Numbered from the stretch's first letter, positions 1-9,044 are shown. The stretch is 64,000 nucleotides of DNA from Candidatus Roseilinea sp. (GCA_025998955.1 AP024676.1:2976001-3040000); one strand, 5' to 3'. A program made the numbers and translations. The notes: generated from the letters alone by a model not told the origin.

Positions 1-1
1 C

Positions 2-829
2 ATAGAGGATCCGGAGCGCGACATCTACATCATCAACAGCGACGGCTCCGGGCGCGAACGACTGGTGCAGTGCGACGGCCAGGTATGCCAGGCCATGTCG
101 TGGTCGCCCGACGGCGCGCGCATCGCCTTCGAGAGGCGCGTGCTGGTGCAGGGCGCGGTCGGCCGATCGCCGGGGCCGGGGCGCATCTGGCTGGCCGACG
201 TCAACACCAAAGAGACCGCGCCGCTGTTCGGCGATTCGCAACAGATCGCGTCGCTGCCGCGCTACGCACCCACCGGCGACAAGCTGGCCTTCTACGACGG
301 CAGCGCCAACAACATCGTGGTGCTCGACCTCGCCGCCGACCAGCGCATCGAGCTGCCCAGCGTGCTCGGCGACCCCGGCACGTGGTCGCCCGACGGCAAC
401 CAGCTCATCTACCCCGAACTCGAGGCGTTCGACGCGGGACGCTACGACCAACTGCTGCGCGCCGACCTGATTACCAACATCATCACGCCGGTCACGCCGT
501 TAGGGCCGGCGCGCAACTCTGGCGCAGTTTGGTCGCCGCTGGGGGATGTGGTGGTGTTTGGCCGGCAGGAGACAGCAGGGAGCAGCGGCATCCTCGGCCC
601 ACAGATGTGGCTGATCACGCCCGACGGTTCGAACATGCGCCGGCTCACGTCCGAGCCGGAGATCAGCCACGGCGCCTTCGCCTGGAGCCCGGACGGCCAA
701 TGGATCGCCGTCCAGCGCTACAACCTGCTGGAGATCAACGCGCTGCCGGAGCTGTGGCTGTTCAAAGCCGACGGCAGCGAGCGCCGCAAGTTGGTCACCG
801 ACGCGACGCAGCCGGCGTGGCTGCCGTGA
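2..829 (+). CDS. TolB/PD40-type beta-propeller protein, 5' truncated
   Basis: The frame is open from base 2, so the start lies outside the window; 275 residues remain. At least five blades carry the PD40 signature: WSPDGARIAF, YAPTGDKLAFYDG, WSPDGNQLIY, WSPLGDVVVF and WSPDGQWIAV. This is typical of TolB-like propellers and of the sensor or secreted domains that use them. The fragment ends after the last blade (QPAWLP) with no further domain. Partner and localisation cannot be judged without the N-terminus. The fold is confident, the role unknown. Confidence 0.8.
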   Translation: MEDPERDIYIINSDGSGRERLVQCDGQVCQAMSWSPDGARIAFERRVLVQGAVGRSPGPGRIWLADVNTKETAPLFGDSQQIASLPRYAPTGDKLAFYDGSANNIVVLDLAADQRIELPSVLGDPGTWSPDGNQLIYPELEAFDAGRYDQLLRADLITNIITPVTPLGPARNSGAVWSPLGDVVVFGRQETAGSSGILGPQMWLITPDGSNMRRLTSEPEISHGAFAWSPDGQWIAVQRYNLLEINALPELWLFKADGSERRKLVTDATQPAWLP

Positions 830-907
830 GAATCGTGTATCCACATTTGAGATCACCACGAAGGCTCAACGAGTTGGATGTCTTCGTGATGATTCCCATC
901 GCGCCGC

Positions 908-913
908 TATAAT
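908..913 (+). promoter_or_regulatory. Probable -10 box of the epimerase gene
   Basis: A perfect TATAAT ends 14 bp before the ATG at 928, implying a leader of only about 8 nt. No Shine-Dalgarno sequence is visible. Inference from sequence only. Confidence 0.5.
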
Positions 914-927
914 CGCGCGGCTTACGT

Positions 928-1968
928 ATGCGAGTGTTCATCACCGGCGGGGCCGGGTTCATCGGCTGCAACCTGGCCGCGCATCACCTCGACCGCGGCA
1001 ACCACGTCATCCTATTTGATAACCTGTCACGTCCGCGTACCCAGCACAACCTCGACTGGCTCCGCTGCAAGGCCGAGCGCGATGGGCGCGCCGGCTGCAT
1101 CAGCTTCTATCATGGCGACATCCGCGACTTCCCGCGGTTGCGCCAGGTCATGGCAGAGGCCGGGCCGGATCTGGTGGTGCATCTGGCCAGTCAGGTGACC
1201 GTGACGAAGAGTGTGCTCGACCCGCGCGAGGACTTCGAGATCAACGCGCTCGGCACGTTCAACGTGCTGGAAGCCATCCGCGCGCAGCCGCACCCGCCGG
1301 CCATGATCTACGCGTCCACGAACAAGGTGTACGGCGGGTTGGAGGACGTGGCCGTAGTGCTGGACGGCGCGCGCTACCGCTATCGCGACTACCCGGACGG
1401 CATCGCCGAAGACCGGCCGGTGGATCCGAAGTCGCCCTACGGCTGCTCGAAGTGCGCCGGCGACCTATATACGCGCGACTACGCTCGCATCTACGGCCTG
1501 CGCACAGTGGTCTTTCGCCAGAGCACGATCTACGGCCCGCACCAGTTCGGCCTCGAGGATCAGGGCTGGCTGGCCTGGTTGATGATCGCCACGGTCACCG
1601 GTCGGCCGATCACGATCTACGGCGACGGCAAACAGGTGCGCGATATGTTGCATGTAGACGACCTGATCGCCGCCTACGATGCCGCGTGGGAGCGCATGGA
1701 CGCTGTGGCCGGCGAGGTGTTCAACATCGGCGGCGGCGCGGCGAACACGCTCACCATCTGGTCGGAGACCGGGCCGCTGCTGGAGGCGCTGGCCGGCCAC
1801 GCCATTCCGGTGACCTATGCCGACTGGCGCCCTGGCGACCAGCGTGTGTTCATCAGCGACAACCGCAAGGCCGCGCGGCTGTTGGGCTGGACGCCGAAGA
1901 TCGGTATCCGCGAAGGCGCGCGGCAATTGTGGGATTGGGTGGTCGCGAATCGCGACTTGTTTGCGTAG
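928..1968 (+). CDS. CDP-paratose 2-epimerase-like SDR (NAD-dependent epimerase/dehydratase)
   Basis: An extended SDR of 346 residues, the usual length for the family. The N-terminus has the Rossmann motif GGAGFIG followed by LFDNLSRP. The catalytic region shows ASTNKVYGG and then SPYGCSK (YxxxK). YGDGKQVRDMLHVDD is the conserved substrate-side block. DNLSRP with HNLDWL and TNKVYG is characteristic of CDP-paratose/CDP-tyvelose 2-epimerases, which act on nucleotide sugars in the cytoplasm for surface glycans. No other deoxysugar genes are adjacent, so the exact substrate is uncertain. It ends flush against the convergent antitoxin gene. Confidence 0.8.
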   Translation: MRVFITGGAGFIGCNLAAHHLDRGNHVILFDNLSRPRTQHNLDWLRCKAERDGRAGCISFYHGDIRDFPRLRQVMAEAGPDLVVHLASQVTVTKSVLDPREDFEINALGTFNVLEAIRAQPHPPAMIYASTNKVYGGLEDVAVVLDGARYRYRDYPDGIAEDRPVDPKSPYGCSKCAGDLYTRDYARIYGLRTVVFRQSTIYGPHQFGLEDQGWLAWLMIATVTGRPITIYGDGKQVRDMLHVDDLIAAYDAAWERMDAVAGEVFNIGGGAANTLTIWSETGPLLEALAGHAIPVTYADWRPGDQRVFISDNRKAARLLGWTPKIGIREGARQLWDWVVANRDLFA

Positions 1969-2190
1969 CTATGCGCCCCCACGTGGCGCATCCCCCTTGG
2001 ACAGACGCATCGCCAGTGCCTGGAGCAACTCTGGATCGTTCTTCAGCAGATAGTCGTAACAATCCTCTTCGGAAGCGAAGCCGAGCAGCACGCCGGCCGG
2101 CTTCCCGCCCTGGGTGATGAGGACGCTTTCGCGGTTCTGGAGATGCGCGAGGAGATCTTTCTGCACGTCGTCGAACGCGATTTGCTTCAT
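1969..2190 (-). CDS. Phd/YefM-type antitoxin, orphan
   Basis: A 73-residue protein starting MKQIAFDDVQKDL with VLITQGGKPAGVLLGF. This is the classic prevent-host-death fold start, in which a short strand and helix bind DNA and a C-terminal tail would wrap a toxin. The start has a good site (AGGAG about 10 nt upstream). No Doc, RelE or PIN toxin lies next to it: the neighbours are a convergent epimerase and a divergent beta-helix gene. It may be a solitary regulator or the remnant of a pair. Confidence 0.75.
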   Translation of the reverse strand: MKQIAFDDVQKDLLAHLQNRESVLITQGGKPAGVLLGFASEEDCYDYLLKNDPELLQALAMRLSKGDAPRGGA

Positions 2191-2309
2191 AAAGTTCCAC
2201 TCCTGCGGTGTCGAGCGTGGGCTTCGTCCCCACCGAGAGTCGGTCTGGCCGGCTTTCCCTGCAATCGTGTTGCGACGACACCGAGCCAGACAAGGATAAT
2301 CCTCCCACT

Positions 2310-4187
2310 ATGAACGTATTTGCCACCCCCTGGCTGGCAACAGCCTTGATCAGTCTGATGCTGGCAATGGCACCGCTGCAAATGAACGCCATCGGTGAGG
2401 CGACCCGCCCATCGCACAACACCAGCGCAGCCATCATCCGCGTCGCGCTGGCCGGCAACGACTCTCCCGGCTGCGGCACCGATGCGGCGCCATGCCGTAG
2501 CATCGCCTTCGCCATCCGTCAGGCAGCGGCCGGCGATGAGATCCGCATCGCAGCCGGCACGTACACGGGAGCCGGCGCCGACCCGGCCTGCGCCTTCCTG
2601 TTCACCGCCGTGCTGTGCATTGTGGACAAACCACTTATCATCCGCGGCGGCTTCTCAACCGAAAATTGGGCATTGTCCGACCCTGTGGCAAATCCGACCA
2701 TCATTGACGGCCAGCACGCCTACCGTGGCGTGAATGTGGTCAGAGTCAATCGCCTGACGATAGAAGGTATCACCATCCAGAATGGCTTGGCGGAAGCCGA
2801 AGCAGGCGACCCCAACGCCTTCGGCGGGGGGATGACGGCAATCGAGAGCGTGGTCACGCTACGCGACATGGTCTTTGAAAACAACCTCGTGGTTGGCCAG
2901 AATAACGACCAGGGCAGCGGCGGCGCGGCAGCAGGCGGCGCGCTCGCCATCCGCTCTGCGCCGGCAGGCGAGACTTCTTTCATCGAGCGCGTGACCTTTC
3001 AGGACAACGTCTCCATCGGCGGCGCCGGCGCAGACCGCGGCGGCTATGCCTTCGGCGCGGTATTCGTCTTCCAATCGCAGGTGGAAATCCGAGCCTCGAC
3101 GTTCACGGGGAATCGCGCTCAGGCGGGTGACGGCGAGAACGGTCGCGCAGCCGATGGATCGAGGGCCGACGCGCTCGGTGGCGCAGTCGCGGTCGAGGGC
3201 AATAGCAACGTGAGCCTGATCGGCGTCCAGGCCAACGATAACCTGGTCGTCGGCGGCAATGGTGCGCAGTTCGGCGGGGGCAGCTTTGGCGGCGGGGTCT
3301 ATGCTGAGGACTCGTCTCTGACCATCACCGACGCACAATTTCGCTCGAACCTCGCCCGCGGGGGAGACGGTGCAGAAGATGGCGGGTTTGCCGGCGGCGG
3401 TGGCATCCTCACCTTCAACTCCGAAGCCAGCATCCAACGTGTGCAGATCATCGCCAACCGCGCGGTGGGCGGCAGCGCAGGCGACGGTGGCACAGCCGGC
3501 CCTGCTGGCGGCGGAGGCGTGTATCTATGGCGGGCCAAGCCGGAGGGACCCGCAACGAATAGCATCACGAATGCGATCATCGCCGACAACGCGGTGGAGA
3601 TCGGGAGGGGGCAAATTACCGGCGGCGGAGGCGGCGGTATCCAGGCCCAAGGACTCACAGCCGAAATCACCCACGTCACGCTGGCCCGCAATCGCCTAGG
3701 AGAGCAGTTGATCGCCGGCGAGGCGTTGGTGGTGGTCGAAGCGCCCGGCGTGAGCACCACGACGGTGCACCTGAACTACAGTGTTGTGGCCGATCATGCG
3801 ACCAAACCGGCCGGCGCAGCGATCGTGGTGCTGCCGGACAACACGCTGAATCTCACACGCGGGTTGTTCGCCAACAACGCCGCGGATACGAACGGCGACC
3901 CATCTCAGCTCCCGTCCGGGACGATCAACGGCCTGGACACGACGATTCGCGTGGATTCGGCAGGATTCGCCTCGCCCGGCGCACCGCAATATAACTATCG
4001 CCTCACGGCCGAATCACCTGCAATTGACCAGGCCATCGGCAGCGCCACGCCGGACGACTTCGAGGGCCGCGTGCGACCGAGTGGCGCTGCGCCCGACCTG
4101 GGCGCGCACGAATTCGATGCCGTCCCTCCCGAGCCACCCGATCTTCCAACGCCGCGGGCCTACATTCCGATCTTGCTCACGGAGTGA
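2310..4187 (+). CDS. Secreted right-handed beta-helix repeat protein
   Basis: A 625-residue protein. The start is placed at the ATG opening MNVFATPWLATALISLMLA, a clear signal peptide, with GATAAT 9 bp upstream as a possible -10 box. The body begins with GNDSPGCGTDAAPCRSI, a typical opening of polymorphic-outer-membrane-like beta-helix proteins. It continues with Gly/Ala/Asn-rich coils such as GGGMTAIES, GGGVYAEDS and GGGILTFNS. The tail is Pro-rich and ends AYIPILLTE, a motif shared with other secreted proteins in this window. Probably extracellular or wall-associated; function unknown. Confidence 0.8.
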   Translation: MNVFATPWLATALISLMLAMAPLQMNAIGEATRPSHNTSAAIIRVALAGNDSPGCGTDAAPCRSIAFAIRQAAAGDEIRIAAGTYTGAGADPACAFLFTAVLCIVDKPLIIRGGFSTENWALSDPVANPTIIDGQHAYRGVNVVRVNRLTIEGITIQNGLAEAEAGDPNAFGGGMTAIESVVTLRDMVFENNLVVGQNNDQGSGGAAAGGALAIRSAPAGETSFIERVTFQDNVSIGGAGADRGGYAFGAVFVFQSQVEIRASTFTGNRAQAGDGENGRAADGSRADALGGAVAVEGNSNVSLIGVQANDNLVVGGNGAQFGGGSFGGGVYAEDSSLTITDAQFRSNLARGGDGAEDGGFAGGGGILTFNSEASIQRVQIIANRAVGGSAGDGGTAGPAGGGGVYLWRAKPEGPATNSITNAIIADNAVEIGRGQITGGGGGGIQAQGLTAEITHVTLARNRLGEQLIAGEALVVVEAPGVSTTTVHLNYSVVADHATKPAGAAIVVLPDNTLNLTRGLFANNAADTNGDPSQLPSGTINGLDTTIRVDSAGFASPGAPQYNYRLTAESPAIDQAIGSATPDDFEGRVRPSGAAPDLGAHEFDAVPPEPPDLPTPRAYIPILLTE

Positions 4188-4214
4188 ACTGCGTCAGCCC
4201 ACTCGTAAACAAAG

Positions 4215-4249
4215 CAGCGCCCAACGCGCTTGGAGCGCGTCGGGCGCTG
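4215..4249. terminator. Hairpin between convergent genes
   Basis: CAGCGCCC-A-ACGCGCT, loop TGG, AGCGCGT-C-GGGCGCTG. A 15-bp stem with one central A/C mismatch lies between the beta-helix gene and the convergent decarboxylase gene. There is no T-run on either side. Confidence 0.6.
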
Positions 4250-4311
4250 AATCACGTGGCAAATACGCCCGAGCAATCGTTCATGACTGGCCGGGCAACA
4301 CGCACGCCTCA

Positions 4312-5601
4312 CTAGCACATGCCGCGGAATTCGTCGAGGTCCAGCATCCACTCGTCCTCGTGCAACACCTCGGGCACGGGGAAGCCGTTGAACGGCGAGC
4401 CGACCGAATACACGTAGGCGCCGGCCGTCTTGAGCACCAGCCGGTCGCCGGCTTTCAGCTCGACCGGCGAGCGCATCTCGAACAGCGTGTCGAGCGAGTC
4501 GCACGTCGGGCCGGCCAGGCGATACGTGCGCATGCCCAACGGGCGCGCGTCGCGGATCACCGGCTGCACGGCAGGGCGGATGCCGTCCGGGATCTCATAC
4601 AGGCCGGAGAAGTAACCGCCATCCACATACAGCCAGGTCTGCCCGTCAGGCCGCTGCGCCAAGCCGGTAATCTCCAGCACCATGTCGGCGGCGCTGCCAC
4701 TCACGCCGCGCCCCGGCTCCAGGAAGAGCCGCTTGGCGCCCGGTGCGCACGTCTCAAGGACGGCATAGACGGCGTCGGCGATCTCTTGCGGTTGCGGCGT
4801 CGGGCCGGTGTAGGGCGCGGGGAAGCCGCCGCCGATGTCAATGAAATCGAGCGGGATGCCGGCCTCGCGCGCCATCTTCCAGGCCGGCGCGATTTCGTTC
4901 AGCGCGTCGGCCCAGGTATCCGGGCGCACGCACTGCGAGCCGACGTGGAAGGCCAATCCTACGGGCTTCAGACCGCGCGCTTGCGCTAGTCTGAGCAACT
5001 CGACGGCGCGGCGCGGCTCCACGCCAAACTTGTGCGTGAGTGGCCACAGCGCGCCCTGGTGTGTCACCGTCATGCGCACATAGACTTCCAGCGGATCGGC
5101 CGGATCGTTGAACTGCGTCAGCTTCTCCACTTCGTGTTCGGAGTCGTAGGCGAACAGGCGAATGCCGGCTTGGACGGCGAACGCAATGTGGGCAGGTTGC
5201 TTGACCGGGTTGCTGAAGAAGATGCGACTGCCCGGCACGCCGATGTCCAGCAGAGCCTGGATCTCCGCCTTCGATGCCACTTCGAACCGGGCGCCATCCA
5301 CGCGCGACAGCGCCGCCAGCAGCGATGGATGCGGGTTGGACTTCATGGCATATCCCACCGTAGCGCCGGGGAACGCGCGCTGGATCGCTTTGAAATTTTC
5401 GACGGCGCGCGCCGGCGAGAGGATGAGCGACAGCGTTGGGATGCGCCAAATGGGATGATCGCCAGGTGTGGCAGGATACTCGTTGAAGGCGCGGGGGCTG
5501 AGCGGATGCGCCGTGCTCGAGTGTTGAGGGATCGAGAAATTCGTCTTTGCCGCGCGCGACACATTCGCGCCCACGTTCACACGCTGCAAGGTCTTGTCCA
5601 T
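4312..5601 (-). CDS. PLP-dependent ornithine/diaminopimelate-type decarboxylase (fold type III)
   Basis: A 429-residue protein of the Orn/DAP/Arg decarboxylase 2 family. The PLP lysine lies in GYAMKSNPHP. Further family blocks are HVGSQC, DIGGGFPAPY (phosphate-binding glycines), EPGRGVSGSA and the C-terminal GPTCDSLDTLF, whose Cys-Asp pair contributes to the second active site across the dimer. The CDSLD form and overall layout favour ornithine or lysine decarboxylase (polyamine synthesis) over DAP decarboxylase. The first 40 residues are unusual for the family, so the true start may be further in. Confidence 0.85.
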   Translation of the reverse strand: MDKTLQRVNVGANVSRAAKTNFSIPQHSSTAHPLSPRAFNEYPATPGDHPIWRIPTLSLILSPARAVENFKAIQRAFPGATVGYAMKSNPHPSLLAALSRVDGARFEVASKAEIQALLDIGVPGSRIFFSNPVKQPAHIAFAVQAGIRLFAYDSEHEVEKLTQFNDPADPLEVYVRMTVTHQGALWPLTHKFGVEPRRAVELLRLAQARGLKPVGLAFHVGSQCVRPDTWADALNEIAPAWKMAREAGIPLDFIDIGGGFPAPYTGPTPQPQEIADAVYAVLETCAPGAKRLFLEPGRGVSGSAADMVLEITGLAQRPDGQTWLYVDGGYFSGLYEIPDGIRPAVQPVIRDARPLGMRTYRLAGPTCDSLDTLFEMRSPVELKAGDRLVLKTAGAYVYSVGSPFNGFPVPEVLHEDEWMLDLDEFRGMC

Positions 5602-5731
5602 CTAATACAGAAGCTATTCCTCCTTCGCGGCCCCAGCCAACCCCACGCGATTCACGCGAAGCGCCGTACCGCATCGAAAACCGGTTGCAAAACGGGCGGG
5701 ATACTATCACAAATTCAGCGATGTGGGGGTG

Positions 5732-5765
5732 CGCAACCTTAAATTTTCTAGCCGCAACCTTAAAT
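5732..5765. repeat. Direct repeat CGCAACCTTAAAT, 21 bp apart
   Basis: Two perfect 13-bp copies at 5732-5744 and 5753-5765. The 21-bp offset equals two helical turns, as for tandem sites of a dimeric activator. Operator role is inference. Confidence 0.5.
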
Positions 5766-6012
5766 CGTCCGCGCGAGGCAGGCGTGCCAACGGGCAACCG
5801 ACGGCGCGAACAACAGGTCAGGCGTCAAGCACGGTTGCTAGCGCTTCGTTAATTTATCGGCGCTGCGGGCGCGCCGGGGACGGATGTGCCGCCGCCACAT
5901 CAACCACCGTTCGACGAGGGGAACGGTGGCGGGGCAGTTGTCGCGTGATCTTCGGATGCTCACCGGGCGACCCGAAGACCGCACACATCGTTAGGGGGCG
6001 TTTATGAGACAC

Positions 6013-6035
6013 AAAGGAGTGCGGGCTTTCCCGCA
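6013..6035 (+). promoter_or_regulatory. Ribosome-binding site plus spacer hairpin of the CAP gene
   Basis: AAAGGAG at 6013-6019 is 27 nt from the ATG at 6047, too far for normal initiation. The stem TGCGGG-CTTT-CCCGCA (6020-6035) in between would bring the effective spacing to about 11 nt. Confidence 0.4.
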
Positions 6036-6046
6036 ACGGAATCGAA

Positions 6047-7081
6047 ATGCTGAATCACCGCCGCCACCGCTGCCGGTTGAAGCGCGTCGCGATCTTCGGG
6101 TGCGCCATCGCATTGTTCATCGTCTTGAGCGCCATGCAGGCCAACGTCAGCGCGGCGCTGCTCGGTGAGATCTTCCCTGAACCGACACCCCCTACATCCG
6201 AGACGGCCCATGCCGTCGCCCAGCCCGTCCTCGATCAAACGACCGAAGCCGACGCCGACGGTGCCTCCCCGGCGTACGTCGAGCAAATGATCTGGCAGCT
6301 CAATCAATATCGCATTCAGCACAATGTGCCGCCGCTCAAAGTCAATCCCGCTCTGATGCAAGCGGCCCAGAGCTACGCTGAGAGATTGGCGTTGGGGAAC
6401 TTTTTCGGGCACTACGACCCCGATTTCAACTGCAACCGGCCATCCGACCGCGCGGCCGCCGCCGGCTACACCGAGTGGAACGTGATCGGCGAGAACCTCG
6501 CAGCCGGCTATTCCACGCCCGAATCGGCGCTGGACGCGCTAAAACGCAGTGCGGGACACAACGCCACCATGCTCAGCGTAGATTTTCGCGAGGTCGGCAT
6601 CGGCTACTACTACGAACAGAACGACGCAGCGAACGTACGGCAGAACGGCGCGTGTCCCTATACCGGCGTCGGCGGGCCCTACCGCCACTACTGGGTGCAA
6701 TTGTTGGGCGCGCGCAGCAACAACGGCGTGCCCGTCTTTCCGGTCGTCATCAACGGCGAGGCCGTGAGCACCACGCAGCGCTTGGTAAATCTACACATCC
6801 ACGGCGCCGTGGGCGGCAACACGTGGGTGCATCAAATGCGATTCAGCGAGGATAACGCCACCTGGAGCCCGTATGAGCCGTATCACCCGCAGCGCCCCTT
6901 CCTGCTCTCTGCCGGTGCCGGCCTCAAGACCGTATACGTGCAACTGATAGCCGGCGTCACCGTGCAGACGTCCAGCGACTCGATCTATCTGGCGGATAGC
7001 GGTGAAACGGATCCGTCCATGCCGCCGCGCGCCTTCATCCCGATTGTCAATCGCGCCGCTGTGCCCGAACAGGCGCAGTGA
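6047..7081 (+). CDS. Secreted CAP-domain (SCP/PR-1/YkwD-like) protein
   Basis: A 344-residue protein. An N-terminal signal/anchor (RVAIFGCAIALFIVLSA) is followed by a linker. The CAP domain spans roughly residues 80-225, with QLNQYRIQHNVPPL, SYAERLA, FFGHYDP, GENLAAGY and VGIGYYYE. C-terminal to it is a beta-rich domain (VHQMRFSEDNATWSPY) that is also present in the second CAP gene at 12434. It ends with PPRAFIPIVNRA, the shared aromatic-I/L-P motif. CAP proteins of bacteria are extracellular; substrate unknown. The start is supported by the hairpin-shortened ribosome-binding site just upstream. Confidence 0.85.
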   Translation: MLNHRRHRCRLKRVAIFGCAIALFIVLSAMQANVSAALLGEIFPEPTPPTSETAHAVAQPVLDQTTEADADGASPAYVEQMIWQLNQYRIQHNVPPLKVNPALMQAAQSYAERLALGNFFGHYDPDFNCNRPSDRAAAAGYTEWNVIGENLAAGYSTPESALDALKRSAGHNATMLSVDFREVGIGYYYEQNDAANVRQNGACPYTGVGGPYRHYWVQLLGARSNNGVPVFPVVINGEAVSTTQRLVNLHIHGAVGGNTWVHQMRFSEDNATWSPYEPYHPQRPFLLSAGAGLKTVYVQLIAGVTVQTSSDSIYLADSGETDPSMPPRAFIPIVNRAAVPEQAQ

Positions 7082-7193
7082 GCGTTCAATATGATGATGC
7101 GCTTGCTGGGCGCAGGTTTCGACAAGCTCAGCCCGCGCCTATGTCTGAAAGCGCATTCGGTTTCAACTACGGCGCGTACAATGCGCGTTGGAT

Positions 7194-8219
7194 ATGGAAC
7201 TCGACCAACTGTGGGAAGCCATCTTCAGCGAGGATGCCGAGCGCGTGCGCAGCGCATGGGCCGGGTTGAATGCGCAGGAGCGCACGTCGGTGCGCCGCTT
7301 GTTGGAACGCATCACGGGCGACGCACAACGCATCGAAGCCCAGCGTGCAGCAGCGCGATTCGCGCTCAACGCGCTGGAAATCCGCTATCTCACCGCCGCG
7401 CCTGAGGGCGACCTGCCCAAGGGTGCGCTGGATTTCGCCCGTAATCTGGCGCATGACACCGGGCGCCGGCTCAAGGCAACCTTTGGCCGACTCACGGCTG
7501 CGCTCAAGCGCGACGGCACACTGATCACTCAATCCGACATCGAGTCCGACCGCCGGTTGAGCGACGCCATCCTTGCCCGCTACCCCGCGCACGGCATTCT
7601 GTCTGAGGAGCGCGACAAGATCTTTCGCGGCCAGGAGTGGTGCTGGGTGATTGACCCGATTGACGGCACGACCAACTTCACGTGGGGGATGCCGGCCTGG
7701 GGCGTGCTCATCGGCCTGCTGCATTTTGGCCAGCCGGTGCTCGGCGTGGCCGACTTCCCCATGACCGACGAGCAATACTACGCGGTGCGCGGCGGCGGCG
7801 CCTGGCTGAACGAGACGCCGATTCACGTCGCAACGGTGAACCGAGACGAGCGCACCGGAGAGCCCATGGTGCAAAAGACGCAGCTCTTCGCCTGCTGCAC
7901 ACGCACCCTTCAGCATGGCCAGCCCGACATCCCGATGAAGCTCCGCATCATCGGGACGACCGGCTACGACCTGGCACTGGTGGCCAAGGGCGCCTGCCTC
8001 GGCAGCCTGGACATGACCTCGCACGTCTGGGATGTGGCCGCCGTCTGGCCGCTGATCGAGGAGGCAGGCGGATGCGTCCGAACGAACTTACAACGTGAAC
8101 TCTTCCCCCTACAGCCTGGTCAGGATTACGGAGCGTTGGCGTTCTCTATCCTTGCCGCTTGCTCATCGCCCATGATGGCCTATCTGGAGCGGCAACTAGG
8201 CGACCGATTTTTTAATTGA
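7194..8219 (+). CDS. Inositol-monophosphatase-family phosphatase
   Basis: A 341-residue protein. The metal-binding motifs of the family are all present: GILSEERD (first Glu), WVIDPIDGTTNF (DPxDGT) and WDVAAVWPLIEEAGG near the C-terminus. These define Mg-dependent lithium-sensitive phosphatases acting on inositol phosphate, histidinol phosphate or FBP. An N-terminal helical stretch of about 85 residues is extra to the core. The ATG at 7194 is preferred to an in-frame TTG two codons earlier. A TACAAT box ends 11 bp upstream, suggesting a leaderless start. The 3' end overlaps ksgA convergently by 24 bp. Confidence 0.85.
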   Translation: MELDQLWEAIFSEDAERVRSAWAGLNAQERTSVRRLLERITGDAQRIEAQRAAARFALNALEIRYLTAAPEGDLPKGALDFARNLAHDTGRRLKATFGRLTAALKRDGTLITQSDIESDRRLSDAILARYPAHGILSEERDKIFRGQEWCWVIDPIDGTTNFTWGMPAWGVLIGLLHFGQPVLGVADFPMTDEQYYAVRGGGAWLNETPIHVATVNRDERTGEPMVQKTQLFACCTRTLQHGQPDIPMKLRIIGTTGYDLALVAKGACLGSLDMTSHVWDVAAVWPLIEEAGGCVRTNLQRELFPLQPGQDYGALAFSILAACSSPMMAYLERQLGDRFFN

Positions 8220-9044
8220 CATAAAAATTTTAGTGAGTTCCTTCCACTCCTCGACGTTGATCGTCTCGGCGCGTCGCCCCGGCTCGATGCCACTCTGCAT
8301 CAGGATTGCCTCCACTTGAGCTTTGTTCAAGCCCAAACCGGCAGCAAGGGTGTTGCGCAACTGTTTGCGTGGCTGGCTGAACCCGGCTTTGACTACCCGA
8401 AAGAATGCCTGGGCGCCTATATCCGGCGGCTGGGCATGTGGCCGGATCCGCAACACGGCCGACTCCACCTCCGGTTGGGGATAGAACCGGCTCGGCGGAA
8501 TCTTGAACAGCAACTCGGGCCGGCCATAGAACTGCACACTGACGGCCAACAGGCTCATGTTCGGTGGCTGTGCTGTCACTCGCTCGGCCACCTCGGTTTG
8601 AACCGTCAGCACGATCGTCGCGATAGGCAGGCCGCATTCCAGAATGCGCCGGATGGCGGCCGAGGTGATGTAATACGGCAGGTTGGCCACGAAGCGGATC
8701 GCCTTGAACGGCCTGCCGAATGCGCGCTCCGCCTCGCGGACCAGGCCGGCGAAATCCACTTCGAGCGCATCGCCGTGGACGACGGTGATATTCCGCGCCT
8801 CGCCCAGCGCATCTTGCAGCACGGGGATAAGCGCTTGATCCAGCTCGATCGCCACAACCCAACCGGCACGTTCCACCAGGTGCACGGTGAGCGCACCTGT
8901 GCCCGGACCGATCTCGAAGGCCAAATCGTCTCGTTCGATCTCGGCCGCCTCGACGATGCGGCGCGCCGTAGCGTCGTCGGTCAAGAAATTCTGCCCAAGG
9001 CTTTTGCGGGGAACGATGCCGCGGGCTTGACGCCGGCTACTCAA
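8196..9044 (-). CDS. rsmA: 16S rRNA dimethyladenosine transferase
   Basis: A 282-residue protein, normal length. N-terminal KSLGQNFLTD, SAM motif I FEIGPGTGALT, and the catalytic VANLPYYITS (NLPYY) are diagnostic of KsgA/RsmA, which dimethylates two adjacent adenosines in helix 45 of 16S rRNA late in 30S maturation. The start overlaps the end of the upstream 3D-domain gene by 8 bp, so the two are co-transcribed. The yabE-ksgA association also occurs in Firmicutes. The 3' end runs 24 bp into the convergent phosphatase gene. Confidence 0.97.
   Translation of the reverse strand: MSSRRQARGIVPRKSLGQNFLTDDATARRIVEAAEIERDDLAFEIGPGTGALTVHLVERAGWVVAIELDQALIPVLQDALGEARNITVVHGDALEVDFAGLVREAERAFGRPFKAIRFVANLPYYITSAAIRRILECGLPIATIVLTVQTEVAERVTAQPPNMSLLAVSVQFYGRPELLFKIPPSRFYPQPEVESAVLRIRPHAQPPDIGAQAFFRVVKAGFSQPRKQLRNTLAAGLGLNKAQVEAILMQSGIEPGRRAETINVEEWKELTKIFMSIKKSVA

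Larger units (their letters stand above)
5602..6046. other. 445-bp non-coding divergent region
   Basis: No credible ORF is seen between the divergent decarboxylase and CAP genes. The region holds a 13-bp direct repeat (CGCAACCTTAAAT at 5732 and 5753), a stem TCTTCGG...CCGAAGA near 5950-5982, and a hairpin between a good ribosome-binding site and the CAP start (6020-6035). It looks like a long regulated leader. No riboswitch class was recognised. Confidence 0.5.

Noticed and set aside
4024-5852. Long plus-strand ORFs (4024-4989, 5032-5742) antisense to the decarboxylase
   Set aside because: Arg/His-rich translations without motifs, typical GC-rich shadows of a clear minus-strand gene.
5850-6046. 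Cyclic-di-AMP or other riboswitch before the CAP gene
   Set aside because: GC-rich leader with hairpins, but none of the conserved loop sequences of known classes could be found.
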